Positions 1 to 8,007 of a stretch of DNA of 64,000 nucleotides are shown here, in pieces (the stretch's first letter is position 1; each line of letters starts with the position of its first letter). The translations under genes were made by a program, and so were the position numbers. The DNA comes from Desulfobulbaceae bacterium DB1 (GTDB taxonomy: Bacteria > Desulfobacterota > Desulfobulbia > Desulfobulbales > SURF-16), in contig MQUF01000006.1 of the NCBI GenBank assembly GCA_001914235.1, forward strand, positions 1 to 64,000, written 5' to 3'. The notes beneath the pieces were generated by a model. That model saw only the letters and a list, made by a program, of their open reading frames with translations. It did not search any database and was not told where the DNA came from.

Positions 1-151
1 GGAAGCAGATACACCCAATCCCTCCCGAAAAAAAGTGGAAGGAAGATTTGATTTATTAATCAACAAAGGTTTATATGAAACTCTCAGTTTGGGGGGCAAC
101 AAAGTCCTTTTTTTTTTAATTGTGTCAGAATCAGCCTCTGGCAGATAATTT

Positions 152-319
152 TTATATTCGTAGTTCCGTAATACGGACTGACAATTCGTTGTACAGATGG
201 CTGTCGGTCATGTTAGTGCCGCGCTCAATGGCTTCAGTTAACAATCGACCTCTGCTGACGTAATTTATTTCTTCGCAGGTCTTATTACCCTTATGATGCC
301 GCAATGGGCACCAGTTCAT
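152..319 (-). CDS. Possible 55-residue ORF overlapping the IS110 transposase end
   Basis: In the +1 frame relative to the transposase, an ATG at 319-317 opens a 55-codon frame. It runs past the transposase stop and ends at TAA 154-152. The second half (…RGRLLTEAIERGTNMTDS…) reads like ordinary protein sequence, but no family is recognised. It lies where an IS1111-type element would carry its bridge RNA, so the open frame may be chance in an RNA-coding flank, or the end of an older gene. No ribosome binding site is evident. Confidence 0.2.
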   Translation of the reverse strand: MNWCPLRHHKGNKTCEEINYVSRGRLLTEAIERGTNMTDSHLYNELSVRITELRI

Positions 320-1556
320 AACCCAATTCTTTTGCCTTTCTTTTCAATATGGTTATCTTGTTCTCGGCATTCTTCCTGGAAAGATAATCCTCTCCAAGCT
401 CTTTATATTCCTCACCATTCTTGATAATTGCGTAAATGGCCTTCAGTATCCGATGGGCTATTGCCACAATGGCTTTTCGTGGACCTAATCGGGCTCGAAT
501 CCGGTAATATTTGTCTCGGTAATACGTCCCTTTTGTTTTTACCGCCGCCCAGGCTATCTCCACCATGACAGTCTTGAAAACATGCTTGCGAACAGGCGAC
601 TTCCCGCTACGCCTTTTGCCTGCACTTTCATTGTTCCCCGGGCATAATCCTGACCAGGACGCCAGTGCCCCTGAGGAGGAAAACTCTTGCAGGGTTGGTC
701 CAAGTTCACCGAGGACATATTGAGCAGAAACTTCATTTATCCCCGGAACAACATCAAGACGGCTGATTATGTCATCATGGCTGGACATCATTGCCTGCAT
801 CCGTTCTGTGATGATGGCTATTTCCGTCTCGATGATTGTGATCATCCTCATCAAACTCATCAGCAAGAAACGATGGTGATCTTCAAAAAAGCCCTGTATG
901 CTTCGATACAACTCTTTTACTTTCGACTTCAAACTGCCCTTGGTGCATTGTTCTATTTGCTCAAGGCCGATTGGTGATTCCGCGGCACAGAGAAGCTCTA
1001 TCAGATTCCGACCCGTTACTCCAAAAAGATCTGATACAACACTGTCGATCTTGATATTGGCCGTCTCGAAAACCTTATGAACACGTCTTTTGTGGTCTCC
1101 GAGACTTTGACTGTATTTCTTCCTGCTCCGACCCAATTCCCGCCAATGGCGAACTGACTTCTCGGGAATAAAGCTGCCACGGACAAGTCCTACCCTGAGT
1201 AAACCAGCAAGCCAGCGGCTATCTTCAATGTCGGTCTTGCGGCCTGGTACATTTTTTACATGACGAGCATTGACAAGAATGACTTCCAGGTACCCTTCAA
1301 TTATATTATGAACCGGACGCCAGTATACTCCTGTGCTTTCCATGGCAACAATGGGACAGTGGCTATCTATCAACCACTCCCGTAACTCGATAAGTTCATC
1401 GGTGAATGTGCCATACTCGCGTATTTCGTATGCTTCTTTGCCTGTTTGGTCCATTGTGATCAAGCAGGCTGAAATTTTCCCTTTGTGAACATCAAGTCCA
1501 CAACAAATTGGGTGTATGACTGATAGTAATCTGGTATCTTTTCCCTTCCTGGCCAT
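291..1556 (-). CDS. IS110-family transposase (DEDD recombinase)
   Basis: This 421-residue protein has the two-domain IS110 layout. The N-terminal RuvC-like DEDD domain shows D22 (GLDVHK), E73 (AMESTGVYW) and D109/D112 (KTDIED). The C-terminal Transposase_20 domain has a helix-hairpin-helix-like stretch (LDVVPGIN, about 268-275). It is followed by the serine-bearing GNNESAGKRR segment near 307-316 that holds the catalytic serine in this family. In characterised members the protein is guided by a bridge RNA encoded in the element's flank. Full length with no internal stop, so it may be active. Confidence 0.95.
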   Translation of the reverse strand: MARKGKDTRLLSVIHPICCGLDVHKGKISACLITMDQTGKEAYEIREYGTFTDELIELREWLIDSHCPIVAMESTGVYWRPVHNIIEGYLEVILVNARHVKNVPGRKTDIEDSRWLAGLLRVGLVRGSFIPEKSVRHWRELGRSRKKYSQSLGDHKRRVHKVFETANIKIDSVVSDLFGVTGRNLIELLCAAESPIGLEQIEQCTKGSLKSKVKELYRSIQGFFEDHHRFLLMSLMRMITIIETEIAIITERMQAMMSSHDDIISRLDVVPGINEVSAQYVLGELGPTLQEFSSSGALASWSGLCPGNNESAGKRRSGKSPVRKHVFKTVMVEIAWAAVKTKGTYYRDKYYRIRARLGPRKAIVAIAHRILKAIYAIIKNGEEYKELGEDYLSRKNAENKITILKRKAKELGYELVPIAAS

Positions 1557-1739
1557 GGTTATCCTCCTTTTGTTTTCGTGATGGAAAATTTAGGGAATAA
1601 CTATGGCCTATTTTTCTCAAAGTTTCATGCTTCGTTGTTCCCGTCCACGGGGATGGGGGTTAGTGGTAATCACAAATTCTTTTACATGCAAAAAATGACA
1701 AAACAGTCCTTTTCAGTGTACAAAATACTGCCCTTCTAA

Positions 1740-2132
1740 CAAGAAGGTCAATATAAGTGGCAGCCATCTTGTCTTGGCCTGTTCGATGTCATCCAGGAAA
1801 GCCACGATGGTAAGGACATCGTCAAGATTATCGTGGCCAGTGGTTCTGAAAAGCCCTATTACCTCAAAAAGTACGGAATGTCCGAAAAGGATTACGGCTT
1901 CTGCTGTCTCGTCAAGACCTGCAAGCAGGTACTGGACAGGCTTGAAGGCATTGGAAATCGAACCATCACCAAAATAACGCCGAGAAAACGGATAAACCGC
2001 AACCTCTGGAACCGGATCGCCCTTCGCGAGGCAGTCATCAACACCATTATCCACAACGATTACACCACCGAACTGGTGCCCAAATTCGAAATATTCGCCG
2101 ACCGTCTGGAAATGACCTCCGCGGGGCAGTAA
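1740..2132 (+). pseudogene. Remnant of AlbA_2/HATPase_c_4-type ATP-binding protein
   Basis: An open frame with no start codon follows a TAA at 1737-1739. It contains the KPYYLKKYGMSEK block and the LREAVINTIIHNDYT block typical of Schlafen/AlbA_2-type putative DNA-binding ATPases with a C-terminal HATPase_c_4 domain. In intact relatives these blocks are farther apart and the protein continues well past the EITSPG-like motif. Here the frame stops right after DRLEMTSAGQ. So the N-terminus, an internal segment and the C-terminus are all missing. It lies between the IS110 element and tRNA-Arg and is probably debris of a lost accessory gene. Confidence 0.7.
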
Positions 2133-2293
2133 GTCAAACTATCCTCCCTAATAAAGAAACAAGAAAAGCATTGCTTATTAAGGTTTTCGAGCTTGTTGTT
2201 TTTATGTATTTTCTTTTATAACTAAGAAAAATAACACACAATTTCAAACAATTAAGAGCAAAGGAAATAATAAAAATGAAATCCACTGGAAAC

Positions 2294-2334
2294 AAAAAAA
2301 GGACTAACAAGCTGATATCGCTTGAAAGTCCTTT
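2294..2334 (-). terminator. Rho-independent terminator of tRNA-Arg
   Basis: The inverted repeat AAAGGACT (2298-2305) / AGTCCTTT (2327-2334), with an inner CAAGC/GCTTG stem around TGATATC, is followed on the minus strand by a run of T. It sits 10 bases past the CCA end of the tRNA-Arg gene. Confidence 0.85.
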
Positions 2335-2343
2335 ATTGTTTTC

Positions 2344-2419
2344 TGGTGCCCCCGGTAGGAATCGAACCTACGACTCCAGGATTAGGAATCCTGTGCTCTA
2401 TCCACTGAGCTACGAGGGC
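2344..2419 (-). tRNA. tRNA-Arg (anticodon CCT)
   Basis: On the minus strand the sequence folds as a full cloverleaf. The acceptor arm is GCCCTCG/CGGGGGC, the anticodon stem-loop has loop TTCCTAA (anticodon CCT, reading AGG), and the T arm carries GGTTCGATTCC. The discriminator is A and the CCA end is encoded (2344-2346). The 3' end faces the IS110 and pseudogene segment, a usual position for integrated accessory DNA. Confidence 0.96.
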
Positions 2420-2858
2420 ATTGTGTTGGCACTTATATAACGTATAGTAATCGGAGAAACAACAAATTTTCCATGTCAATCGTCGCGTGGCCCGGCTGAT
2501 CGGGGTGGGAGCGCCAACACCGATTTGTCGAGTTGCGGCCTTGCCGATGTGTGGTTTTGTTTCTTTCCTGAAGGGCATTTTCTCTGTTTTTTCTTTTTAA
2601 GGAGGCAAAGATCCGCTTTGCGTCAAATTGACGCGCGCTTCATTCTCGCGTTAATTTCCTTGCGTAAAAACGATGAATCGCTCAACGTTGGAAGGCGTTA
2701 CGGAATAACTTGTCTCTTTGCGGCGATTTCGGTACGCTTTTTTATACCGTCACTGCTCTGCAGGCATCCATGGTGTCGTTATGCCGCGGCTCGGGGCGGG
2801 TCGGCAAGCAAATGAACAGGAACCACCGCCCGGCAATTTTGATCAAGGAAGTGAAAGC
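2420..2858. other. Intergenic region without a supported gene
   Basis: These 439 bases lie between the diverging tRNA-Arg and kinase genes. Short open frames here have no recognisable content. The AT-rich stretch around 2430-2465 should hold the tRNA promoter (minus strand). An AAGGAAG ribosome binding site for the kinase lies near 2845-2852. Nothing else is seen. Confidence 0.5.
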
Positions 2859-4955
2859 ATGGGGAAAAATAAATTTTACGAATTTTTACATGCGTCCAAA
2901 AAGCGCGCCCGCTTTTTTGCTTATTTTCTGATGGCTGTCCTGGCCGGGAATCTGGATGCTCTCGTTGATTTTTTTCTTCATCCGGAAATCGCCTATTTTG
3001 ATCAGGAGCATTTTGTCGTCGGCAGTATCATGTGTCTTTTGACCATTATTCTCTGTACCTTGCTCGAAAGCAACATCCAGGAAGAGTCCTTCGGCAGCCA
3101 CTCGATGTCACCCGGCATGGGGCCGTATGTCTGGTTTATAGCAGCTTTCTGGGCAATTATCGTCTGCTTTTCCCTGGGCTGGAATATCGTCAGGCAGAAG
3201 CAGGAAGTGTTGCAGGTTGCCCTCAACGAGGCCAGGACAATATACCAGAAGGATCTGGTCTATTATCGCTGGGCCACGGAAAACGACGGGGTCTTTGTGC
3301 CGATTTCCCCGAAGACCCAGCCGAATCCTTATCTGCAGCATGTTCCGGAGTATGAGGCAACCACATCGTTAGGCAAATCATTAACCCTGGTCAATCCGGA
3401 ATACATGATCCGCCAGGTTTATGAGATGCAGACACCCCTTTCCGGTATTCATGGTCACATCACCAGCCTTGATCCCATCCGCTCGGAAAATGCCGCCGAC
3501 AGTTGGGAAACCGATGCCCTGGATCAGTTTGAAGAAGGGGTAAAAGAGGTCAGTTCCATTGAAGATATTAATGGCGAACCCTACCTGCGCTTGATGCGTC
3601 CACTGGTAACCGAGGTCGGCTGCCTGAAATGCCACGCTGCGCAAGGTTACGATGTTGATGATATCCGCGGCGGCATCAGCGTTTCAGTGCCCATGTCACT
3701 CCTTTTTTCCATTTACAGGAAAGATGTCTTCATGTTTTCCCTGGCCCATGCAATTCTCCTTGGCCTCGGTTTGGTCGGCATTTTCCTCGGCTCCTGCCGG
3801 ATCAGGCAGTCCATGCTGGAGCGTGAACAGGCGGAAGCGAAAACCAGATCCATTATCGACAACATGCTTGATGGACTTGTCACCATGGACCAGTCCGGAA
3901 ACATCGAGACGTTAAACAGCGCGGCGCTCAAAATGTTCGGTTATCAGCCGGCAGAGATTGTCGGTTACAATCTTGACAGGCTCATTGAGTTTCCGGAAAG
4001 CGCCGACTGGATTGCGGGAAAACAGCACGATTTTCATTTTGACATGAAAAAAGCCATGGGCAGCCAGAAAGAGCTGACAGGCAAACGGAAAGACGGCTCG
4101 ACATTTCCGGTGCAGATATCATTCAGTGAAATGGTGCATGGCATGAGCCATCTTCTCATCATAACCGTGCGCGACATCACCCAGGAAAAAATAAGGAAAG
4201 AGGAAGCCCTTCGCACCGGGCAACTTGCCGCCATAGGCGAACTCGCGGCCGGGGTGGCTCATGAAATCAACAATCCCATTAATGGAATCATCAATTATGC
4301 ACAGATTCTCATGGATGATCATGAGGAAAAGGACGAAGCGGATAGCGTTCACAAAGACATTATGGGGCGTATTATCAAGGAAGGGGAACGTATTTCAACC
4401 ATCGTCAAGAACCTTCTTTCCTTTGCCCGGCAGCGGGATGAAATCGTTGAACGCATCAAGCTAAGCGACATCATTCAAGACAGTCTTTCTCTGCTCATGC
4501 ATCAATTGCACAAGGATGGTGTTCAGGTGACCGTCAATGTGCCGGAAGAACTTCCTTTGCTCAAGGGCAATCCCCAGCAACTGCAGCAGGTCTTTGTCAA
4601 TCTGTTGACCAATGCCAATTATGCGTTGAATGAAAAATATCCGGGGCAAAACCCTGAGAAGCGCATCGAAATTGCCAGTGCCGTTGTCAGGCAGGACGGA
4701 AGGGATTTTATCCGAACCACGGTAAGCGACTGGGGGTCGGGCATTTCCCAGGATGTCATCGACCATATTTTCGACACCCTTTTCACCACCAAGCCACCGG
4801 GCGAGGGTACGGGTCTCGGTCTGAACATCAGCAAGGGCCTCATCCGCGATCACAACGGCTATCTTTCCCTGGCAAGCACGCCGGGCGAACCGACGGTTGC
4901 CACGGTAGACCTTCCTGTCTCGGAAACCCCGGCCGACAATGGCGACGATGAGTGA
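2859..4955 (+). CDS. Membrane histidine kinase with DUF3365 (Tll0287-like) heme-type sensor and PAS domain
   Basis: This is a 698-residue inner-membrane sensor kinase. Three hydrophobic segments lie near residues 18-105. A periplasmic Tll0287-like domain (about 115-285) holds a single CLKCH heme c motif at 255-259. A further membrane segment (about 290-312) is followed by a PAS domain (about 330-443), a HisKA box with phospho-acceptor H468 (GVAHEINNP), and a HATPase with N box ([10 protein letters not shown]) and GEGTGLGL lid. The ATG at 2859 was chosen because AAGGAAG sits 7 bases upstream; a longer frame to 2718 has no such site and no homologous look. The family suggests redox or ligand sensing through covalent heme. 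No response regulator is adjacent, so the partner is unknown. Confidence 0.9.
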   Translation: MGKNKFYEFLHASKKRARFFAYFLMAVLAGNLDALVDFFLHPEIAYFDQEHFVVGSIMCLLTIILCTLLESNIQEESFGSHSMSPGMGPYVWFIAAFWAIIVCFSLGWNIVRQKQEVLQVALNEARTIYQKDLVYYRWATENDGVFVPISPKTQPNPYLQHVPEYEATTSLGKSLTLVNPEYMIRQVYEMQTPLSGIHGHITSLDPIRSENAADSWETDALDQFEEGVKEVSSIEDINGEPYLRLMRPLVTEVGCLKCHAAQGYDVDDIRGGISVSVPMSLLFSIYRKDVFMFSLAHAILLGLGLVGIFLGSCRIRQSMLEREQAEAKTRSIIDNMLDGLVTMDQSGNIETLNSAALKMFGYQPAEIVGYNLDRLIEFPESADWIAGKQHDFHFDMKKAMGSQKELTGKRKDGSTFPVQISFSEMVHGMSHLLIITVRDITQEKIRKEEALRTGQLAAIGELAAGVAHEINNPINGIINYAQILMDDHEEKDEADSVHKDIMGRIIKEGERISTIVKNLLSFARQRDEIVERIKLSDIIQDSLSLLMHQLHKDGVQVTVNVPEELPLLKGNPQQLQQVFVNLLTNANYALNEKYPGQNPEKRIEIASAVVRQDGRDFIRTTVSDWGSGISQDVIDHIFDTLFTTKPPGEGTGLGLNISKGLIRDHNGYLSLASTPGEPTVATVDLPVSETPADNGDDE

Positions 4956-5118
4956 TGCCGTTTCTGCTGAAAAGAAAGATTTAAAACTAATTTTACGTTA
5001 TGATTGAGTCGGTATGCGCCGAACAACGGCGGCTGCGTTTTTGCCGCTGTCGGCGAAAAAGAAGAGTTCTTGATGTTGCAGCTTCTCATTTTGATCCCGG
5101 ATTTTTGCATTTACCATT

Positions 5119-5731
5119 ATGAAATTAAATAAAATTCTGCTGAAAGGCCTCGTGGCGATCCTGCCGATCGCCGCAACCCTGTATCTTCTGGTTTGGCTCA
5201 TGACAACGGCTGAGCATGTCCTGGGCGGATTGCTGCAGATTGCCTTGCCTGATGGCTGGTATCGTCCCGGCATGGGCCTGGTTGCCGGTATTGGCGTGGT
5301 GCTGGCGGTCGGTTTCATGATGGAAAACTTTTTTGCCCGCAAGGTGGTTGCGTGGGTGGAAGAGTTTAATATACCGGGTCCCGTTTATAAAGAGCATTTA
5401 CGGCGCGGTGCGTGATTTTCTGGCCTTTCTCTCCCAGGGCAAGGAAAAGGGGCCCCGACAGGTTGTTGCCGTTACTCTGGGCAACACGGGGGTGAAGCTG
5501 ATCGGATTTGTCACACAGGATGAAGTCGCTTTTCTCCATTCGTTACCGGGAGAGGAAAAGGTGGCCGTTTATTTTCCCCTGAGCTATCAGATCGGCGGGT
5601 ATACGGCGCTGGTTCCCCGAGCGATGTTGGAACCGCTTGATGTGACCATGGAACAGGCCATGCAGTTTGTCATGACCGCGGGCATCATCGAAGGGGAGAA
5701 GCAGGGAAAGAGGGCGATGCCCGGCCTGTGA
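5119..5731 (+). pseudogene. DUF502 family membrane protein, frameshifted
   Basis: Two overlapping frames together make one DUF502 protein. The first (5119-5415) supplies the two N-terminal membrane segments. The second, from about 5365, carries the diagnostic IYRVPFIKSIYGAVRDF block and the GFVTQDE…VYFPLSYQIGGYTALV C-terminal domain. The frame changes at GAGTTTAATA (about 5361-5370): removing one T gives VEELIYRVPF and joins both halves smoothly. It is either a recent single-base insertion or a sequencing error; a programmed shift is unlikely because the site is not slippery. DUF502 proteins are conserved, poorly characterised membrane proteins. It is followed closely by a MarC gene. Confidence 0.8.
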
Positions 5732-5749
5732 GTCGAGCGGAAGACGGAC

Positions 5750-6442
5750 ATGGATTTGTTTCCCGGGCTATTTGCCGGGAGTCAGCACGCTGGTGATACC
5801 GTGGAAAGTGGAACCTGGAATGAGTACCTGAAATTTTTTGCCGCCCTTGTTGCCATCGTCAACCCCATCGGTGTCGTGCCGATATTTGTCAACCTGACTG
5901 TGGAACAAAGTGAAAGGGCGCGTCATCGGACGGCACTGACGGCCGCCTTTTCCGTGGCGGTTATTCTGCTGCTTGTTTTGTTCAGCGGCGAACTGATCCT
6001 GCGTTTTTTCGGGATTACGGTTGGCTCCTTCAAGGTGGGGGGCGGCATTCTTATCCTGCTCATGGCCATTTCAATGCTGCATGGCGCGGTGAGTCGGGTG
6101 AAACAGACGGAGGAGGAGGTTCATGATTCGGCTGATCGGGATAGCGTGGCGGTCGTGCCCCTCGGCACCCCGCTTCTTGCCGGACCGGGTGCCGTCAGCA
6201 CGGTTATTCTCTATGCCCAGCGCGATTCCACCGTCTTTCATTATGGCGTTCTCTTTGCTGAAATTGTTTTGCTGGCAGGGCTGACCTGGATTATTCTGCG
6301 GCTTGCGCCGGGGCTGGCAAAAATGCTGGGAAAAACGGGAATTAATGTCGTGACCAGGATCATGGGCCTGATCATGACCGCGGTGGGAGTTGAATTTATC
6401 GCAAACGGTTTGAAACAGCTTTTTCCCGTGTTGGCAGGGTAG
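5750..6442 (+). CDS. MarC family integral membrane protein (NAAT family)
   Basis: This 230-residue inner-membrane protein has six predicted membrane segments. Family signatures are FFAALVAIVNPIGVVPIF in the first segment, GGGILILLMAISML in the third and GTPLLAGPGAVST opening the fourth. The MarC/YhgN/SnatA family is annotated as small neutral amino-acid transporters, but for most members the substrate is unproven. The N-terminus is about 20 residues longer than in typical members; the ATG at 5750 is kept for lack of a better one. It follows the DUF502 gene by 18 bases and is convergent with the small zinc-ribbon gene, with 5 bases between their ends. Confidence 0.88.
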   Translation: MDLFPGLFAGSQHAGDTVESGTWNEYLKFFAALVAIVNPIGVVPIFVNLTVEQSERARHRTALTAAFSVAVILLLVLFSGELILRFFGITVGSFKVGGGILILLMAISMLHGAVSRVKQTEEEVHDSADRDSVAVVPLGTPLLAGPGAVSTVILYAQRDSTVFHYGVLFAEIVLLAGLTWIILRLAPGLAKMLGKTGINVVTRIMGLIMTAVGVEFIANGLKQLFPVLAG

Positions 6443-6447
6443 GCGGG

Positions 6448-6645
6448 TCAGTTCGTGTCCGGGGAATCGGTGAAAAAACGGCAGGCGCTGTCCTGCCAAT
6501 CCCTGATCTGGTCGCTGTAAAGATCAACTTTTGTTTCCATGCCGCACACCGTGCAGACCACCCGGGCGCTGCTTCAGCGTCCTTTTATTTCCGCTCTGCC
6601 GCCGCAGAAAATACAGGTGAGATGTAATTCCGGTTCATTTTTCAT
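6448..6645 (-). CDS. Small zinc-ribbon protein with in-frame UGA (candidate selenoprotein or nonsense mutant)
   Basis: The 65-codon frame starts at ATG 6645-6643 and ends at TGA 6450-6448. It has a CIFC pair at residues 11-14 and a CTVC pair at 36-39, a classic small zinc ribbon, followed by GMETKVDLYSDQIRDW. Codon 24 (6576-6574) is TGA, and both halves are in the same frame around it. If read as selenocysteine the product is one uninterrupted 65-residue protein; if read as stop, only 23 residues are made. About 14 bases past the UGA the RNA reads GGUCUGCAC, which resembles (from memory) the apical part of the E. coli fdhF SECIS, though the local stem is weak. The convergent fit against the MarC gene supports a real gene. 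The function is unknown. Confidence 0.6.
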
Positions 6646-6717
6646 GAGACCCTATGGTAAACGGCGCATCGTCAATTGGAAAGAAAAATAAGAGAGCAAG
6701 ACGTTTTGGCGGAAAAA

Positions 6718-7347
6718 ATGGATGTAACCGGGCTGACGGGCGGCATGGGATCGGGGAAAAGCGCCGTGGCGCGTTTCCTCTGCCGCAGGTTTGCCGTTTC
6801 ATGTTTCAGTGCCGACCGGATCGTGCATGAATTGCTTGAGCCGCACCGGTCCTGCTGGCAGGTGGTTCGTGATCTCGACACGTCCTTTCTGAACGAGGAT
6901 CAAACCGTCAAGAAGCCGTTTTTTCGGCAAGCCCTCTTTGGTGATGCCGCCCTGCGCCGACAGGTAAACGAGAGAATGCATCCCCTGGTTCGTCAGGCGC
7001 TGCTGGGGAAAATCCAGGGGGAACATCGCGAGAGCGGGCAGAGCCGTTTTCTTCTTGAGGTGCCGCTTCTGTATGAAGCGAACTGGCAGGATCTGTTTTC
7101 CCGGGTGATTGTCGTCTATGCGGAGCCGGAAAAATGCGTGGAACGAGTGATGGCGCGCGACGGTGTTCCGCGTGAGCTGGCGGAAAAGTCGATTTTTTCC
7201 CAATGGTCTCTTCGGGGAAAGGCCCTGCGCGCCGACCATGTGGTGAACAACAGCGGACTGTGGGCTGACGCCTGCATACAGCTTTCCCATCTTGGTGAAT
7301 TGCTCTGGGGGAAGTGCGAAACGGGCACTTCAAAAAAAAGTCTATAA
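6718..7347 (+). CDS. coaE: Dephospho-CoA kinase
   Basis: This 209-residue P-loop kinase catalyses the last step of coenzyme A synthesis, ATP-dependent phosphorylation of the 3'-hydroxyl of dephospho-CoA. The Walker A motif GGMGSGKS lies at about residues 8-15. CoaE hallmarks that follow are SADRIVHELLEP, a LLEVPLLYEANW segment and the MARDGVPRE lid region. The ATG at 6718 was preferred, with GGCGG upstream; a TTG at 6676 would add 14 residues that lie outside the family fold. It stands alone between the zinc-ribbon gene and the long rho leader. Confidence 0.94.
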   Translation: MDVTGLTGGMGSGKSAVARFLCRRFAVSCFSADRIVHELLEPHRSCWQVVRDLDTSFLNEDQTVKKPFFRQALFGDAALRRQVNERMHPLVRQALLGKIQGEHRESGQSRFLLEVPLLYEANWQDLFSRVIVVYAEPEKCVERVMARDGVPRELAEKSIFSQWSLRGKALRADHVVNNSGLWADACIQLSHLGELLWGKCETGTSKKSL

Positions 7348-8007
7348 AAAAATCTTGACAGTATAGGAGAAATACAGCAAATATCATTAGTATCCCTGAT
7401 CCTTCCACGTGCGACAAATTAACAGATCGTTGAGATCGTAATCGTTCCGTTTCATTTTCGTAATTTATCGAATCATTTACTTTCACAGAAATAACCTAGC
7501 ATATCTACAAATATCTATTTTTATAATATTCTCTTTTTTTAACGGACGTAATCCGCTGCGCAAGATGTGTCGTTTCTGACATTTTCTAACCTCGTTACCT
7601 TGCATTGGTAAGGTTTTCATGCTTGTCTGGTCCATCTTTCGCCTCTTTAATAAAACGGATTTCGTCCGGCAGTTAGCAGGCCTGCGCGGCTCGCTTCGTG
7701 AAACCGGAAAAGTGTGCGCCGTCTCAAGAAAAAAATCAATGCAGGAGCAGTGAGTCAAACTCCCCGGATGCGGTGGAGGACTCATATTCAATCAGCAGGC
7801 TAACTTGAAAAGATGATTTTTCGATCATATGGAGCATCTTTGGGAGGATTTTCAATTCCGCGGGCGCGAGGATGAAAAAATCAACCAGGGTGCCTTGATC
7901 GAAAGAAAATACGGTTTTTCAGGTTGTCTGAAAAATTTAAAGTATGAACCGGCGGGTCAGCGGCGAAAGCCGTCCCGTCACAATTTGTTGAGGAGAAAAA
8001 AAGGCAG
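7348..8007. other. Long region upstream of rho
   Basis: These 660 bases have no recognised gene. A TTGACA hexamer at 7355-7360 has no convincing -10 at normal spacing. A 60-codon frame (7829-8011) ends in TGA overlapping the rho ATG, but it has no ribosome binding site and no recognisable content. Long leaders are common before rho because Rho controls its own synthesis, so this region is probably a regulatory leader. GAGGAG at about 7990-7995 is the rho ribosome binding site. Confidence 0.4.

Larger units (their letters stand above)
103..1713 (-). mobile_element. IS110-family insertion sequence (approximate limits)
   Basis: The element consists of the transposase at 291-1556 plus non-coding flanks. 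IS110-family elements lack clear terminal inverted repeats and usually make no target duplication, so the ends are uncertain. The limits given are two copies of the 9-base direct repeat AGTCCTTTT at 103-111 and 1705-1713 that bracket it. The same string, less one T, recurs in the tRNA-Arg terminator at 2327-2334, so the repeats may reflect the target and not the element. The flank downstream of the transposase (1-290) is longer than the upstream flank, as in the IS1111 subgroup, where the bridge RNA lies 3' of the transposase. The subgroup is inferred only. Confidence 0.45.

Noticed and set aside
687-1080. Plus-strand frames inside the IS110 transposase
   Set aside because: They are opposite-frame shadows of a fully conserved transposase.
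2333-2578. 81-codon frame antisense over tRNA-Arg
   Set aside because: Spurious translation through a tRNA (the VAQWIEHRIPNPGVVGSIPTG type), no gene.
2718-2858. 47-residue N-terminal extension of the heme-sensor kinase
   Set aside because: No ribosome site at 2718 and no signal or domain in the extension, whereas AAGGAAG precedes 2859.
7483-7791. 102-codon minus-strand frame upstream of rho
   Set aside because: No ribosome site, no recognisable content, biased composition typical of chance frames.
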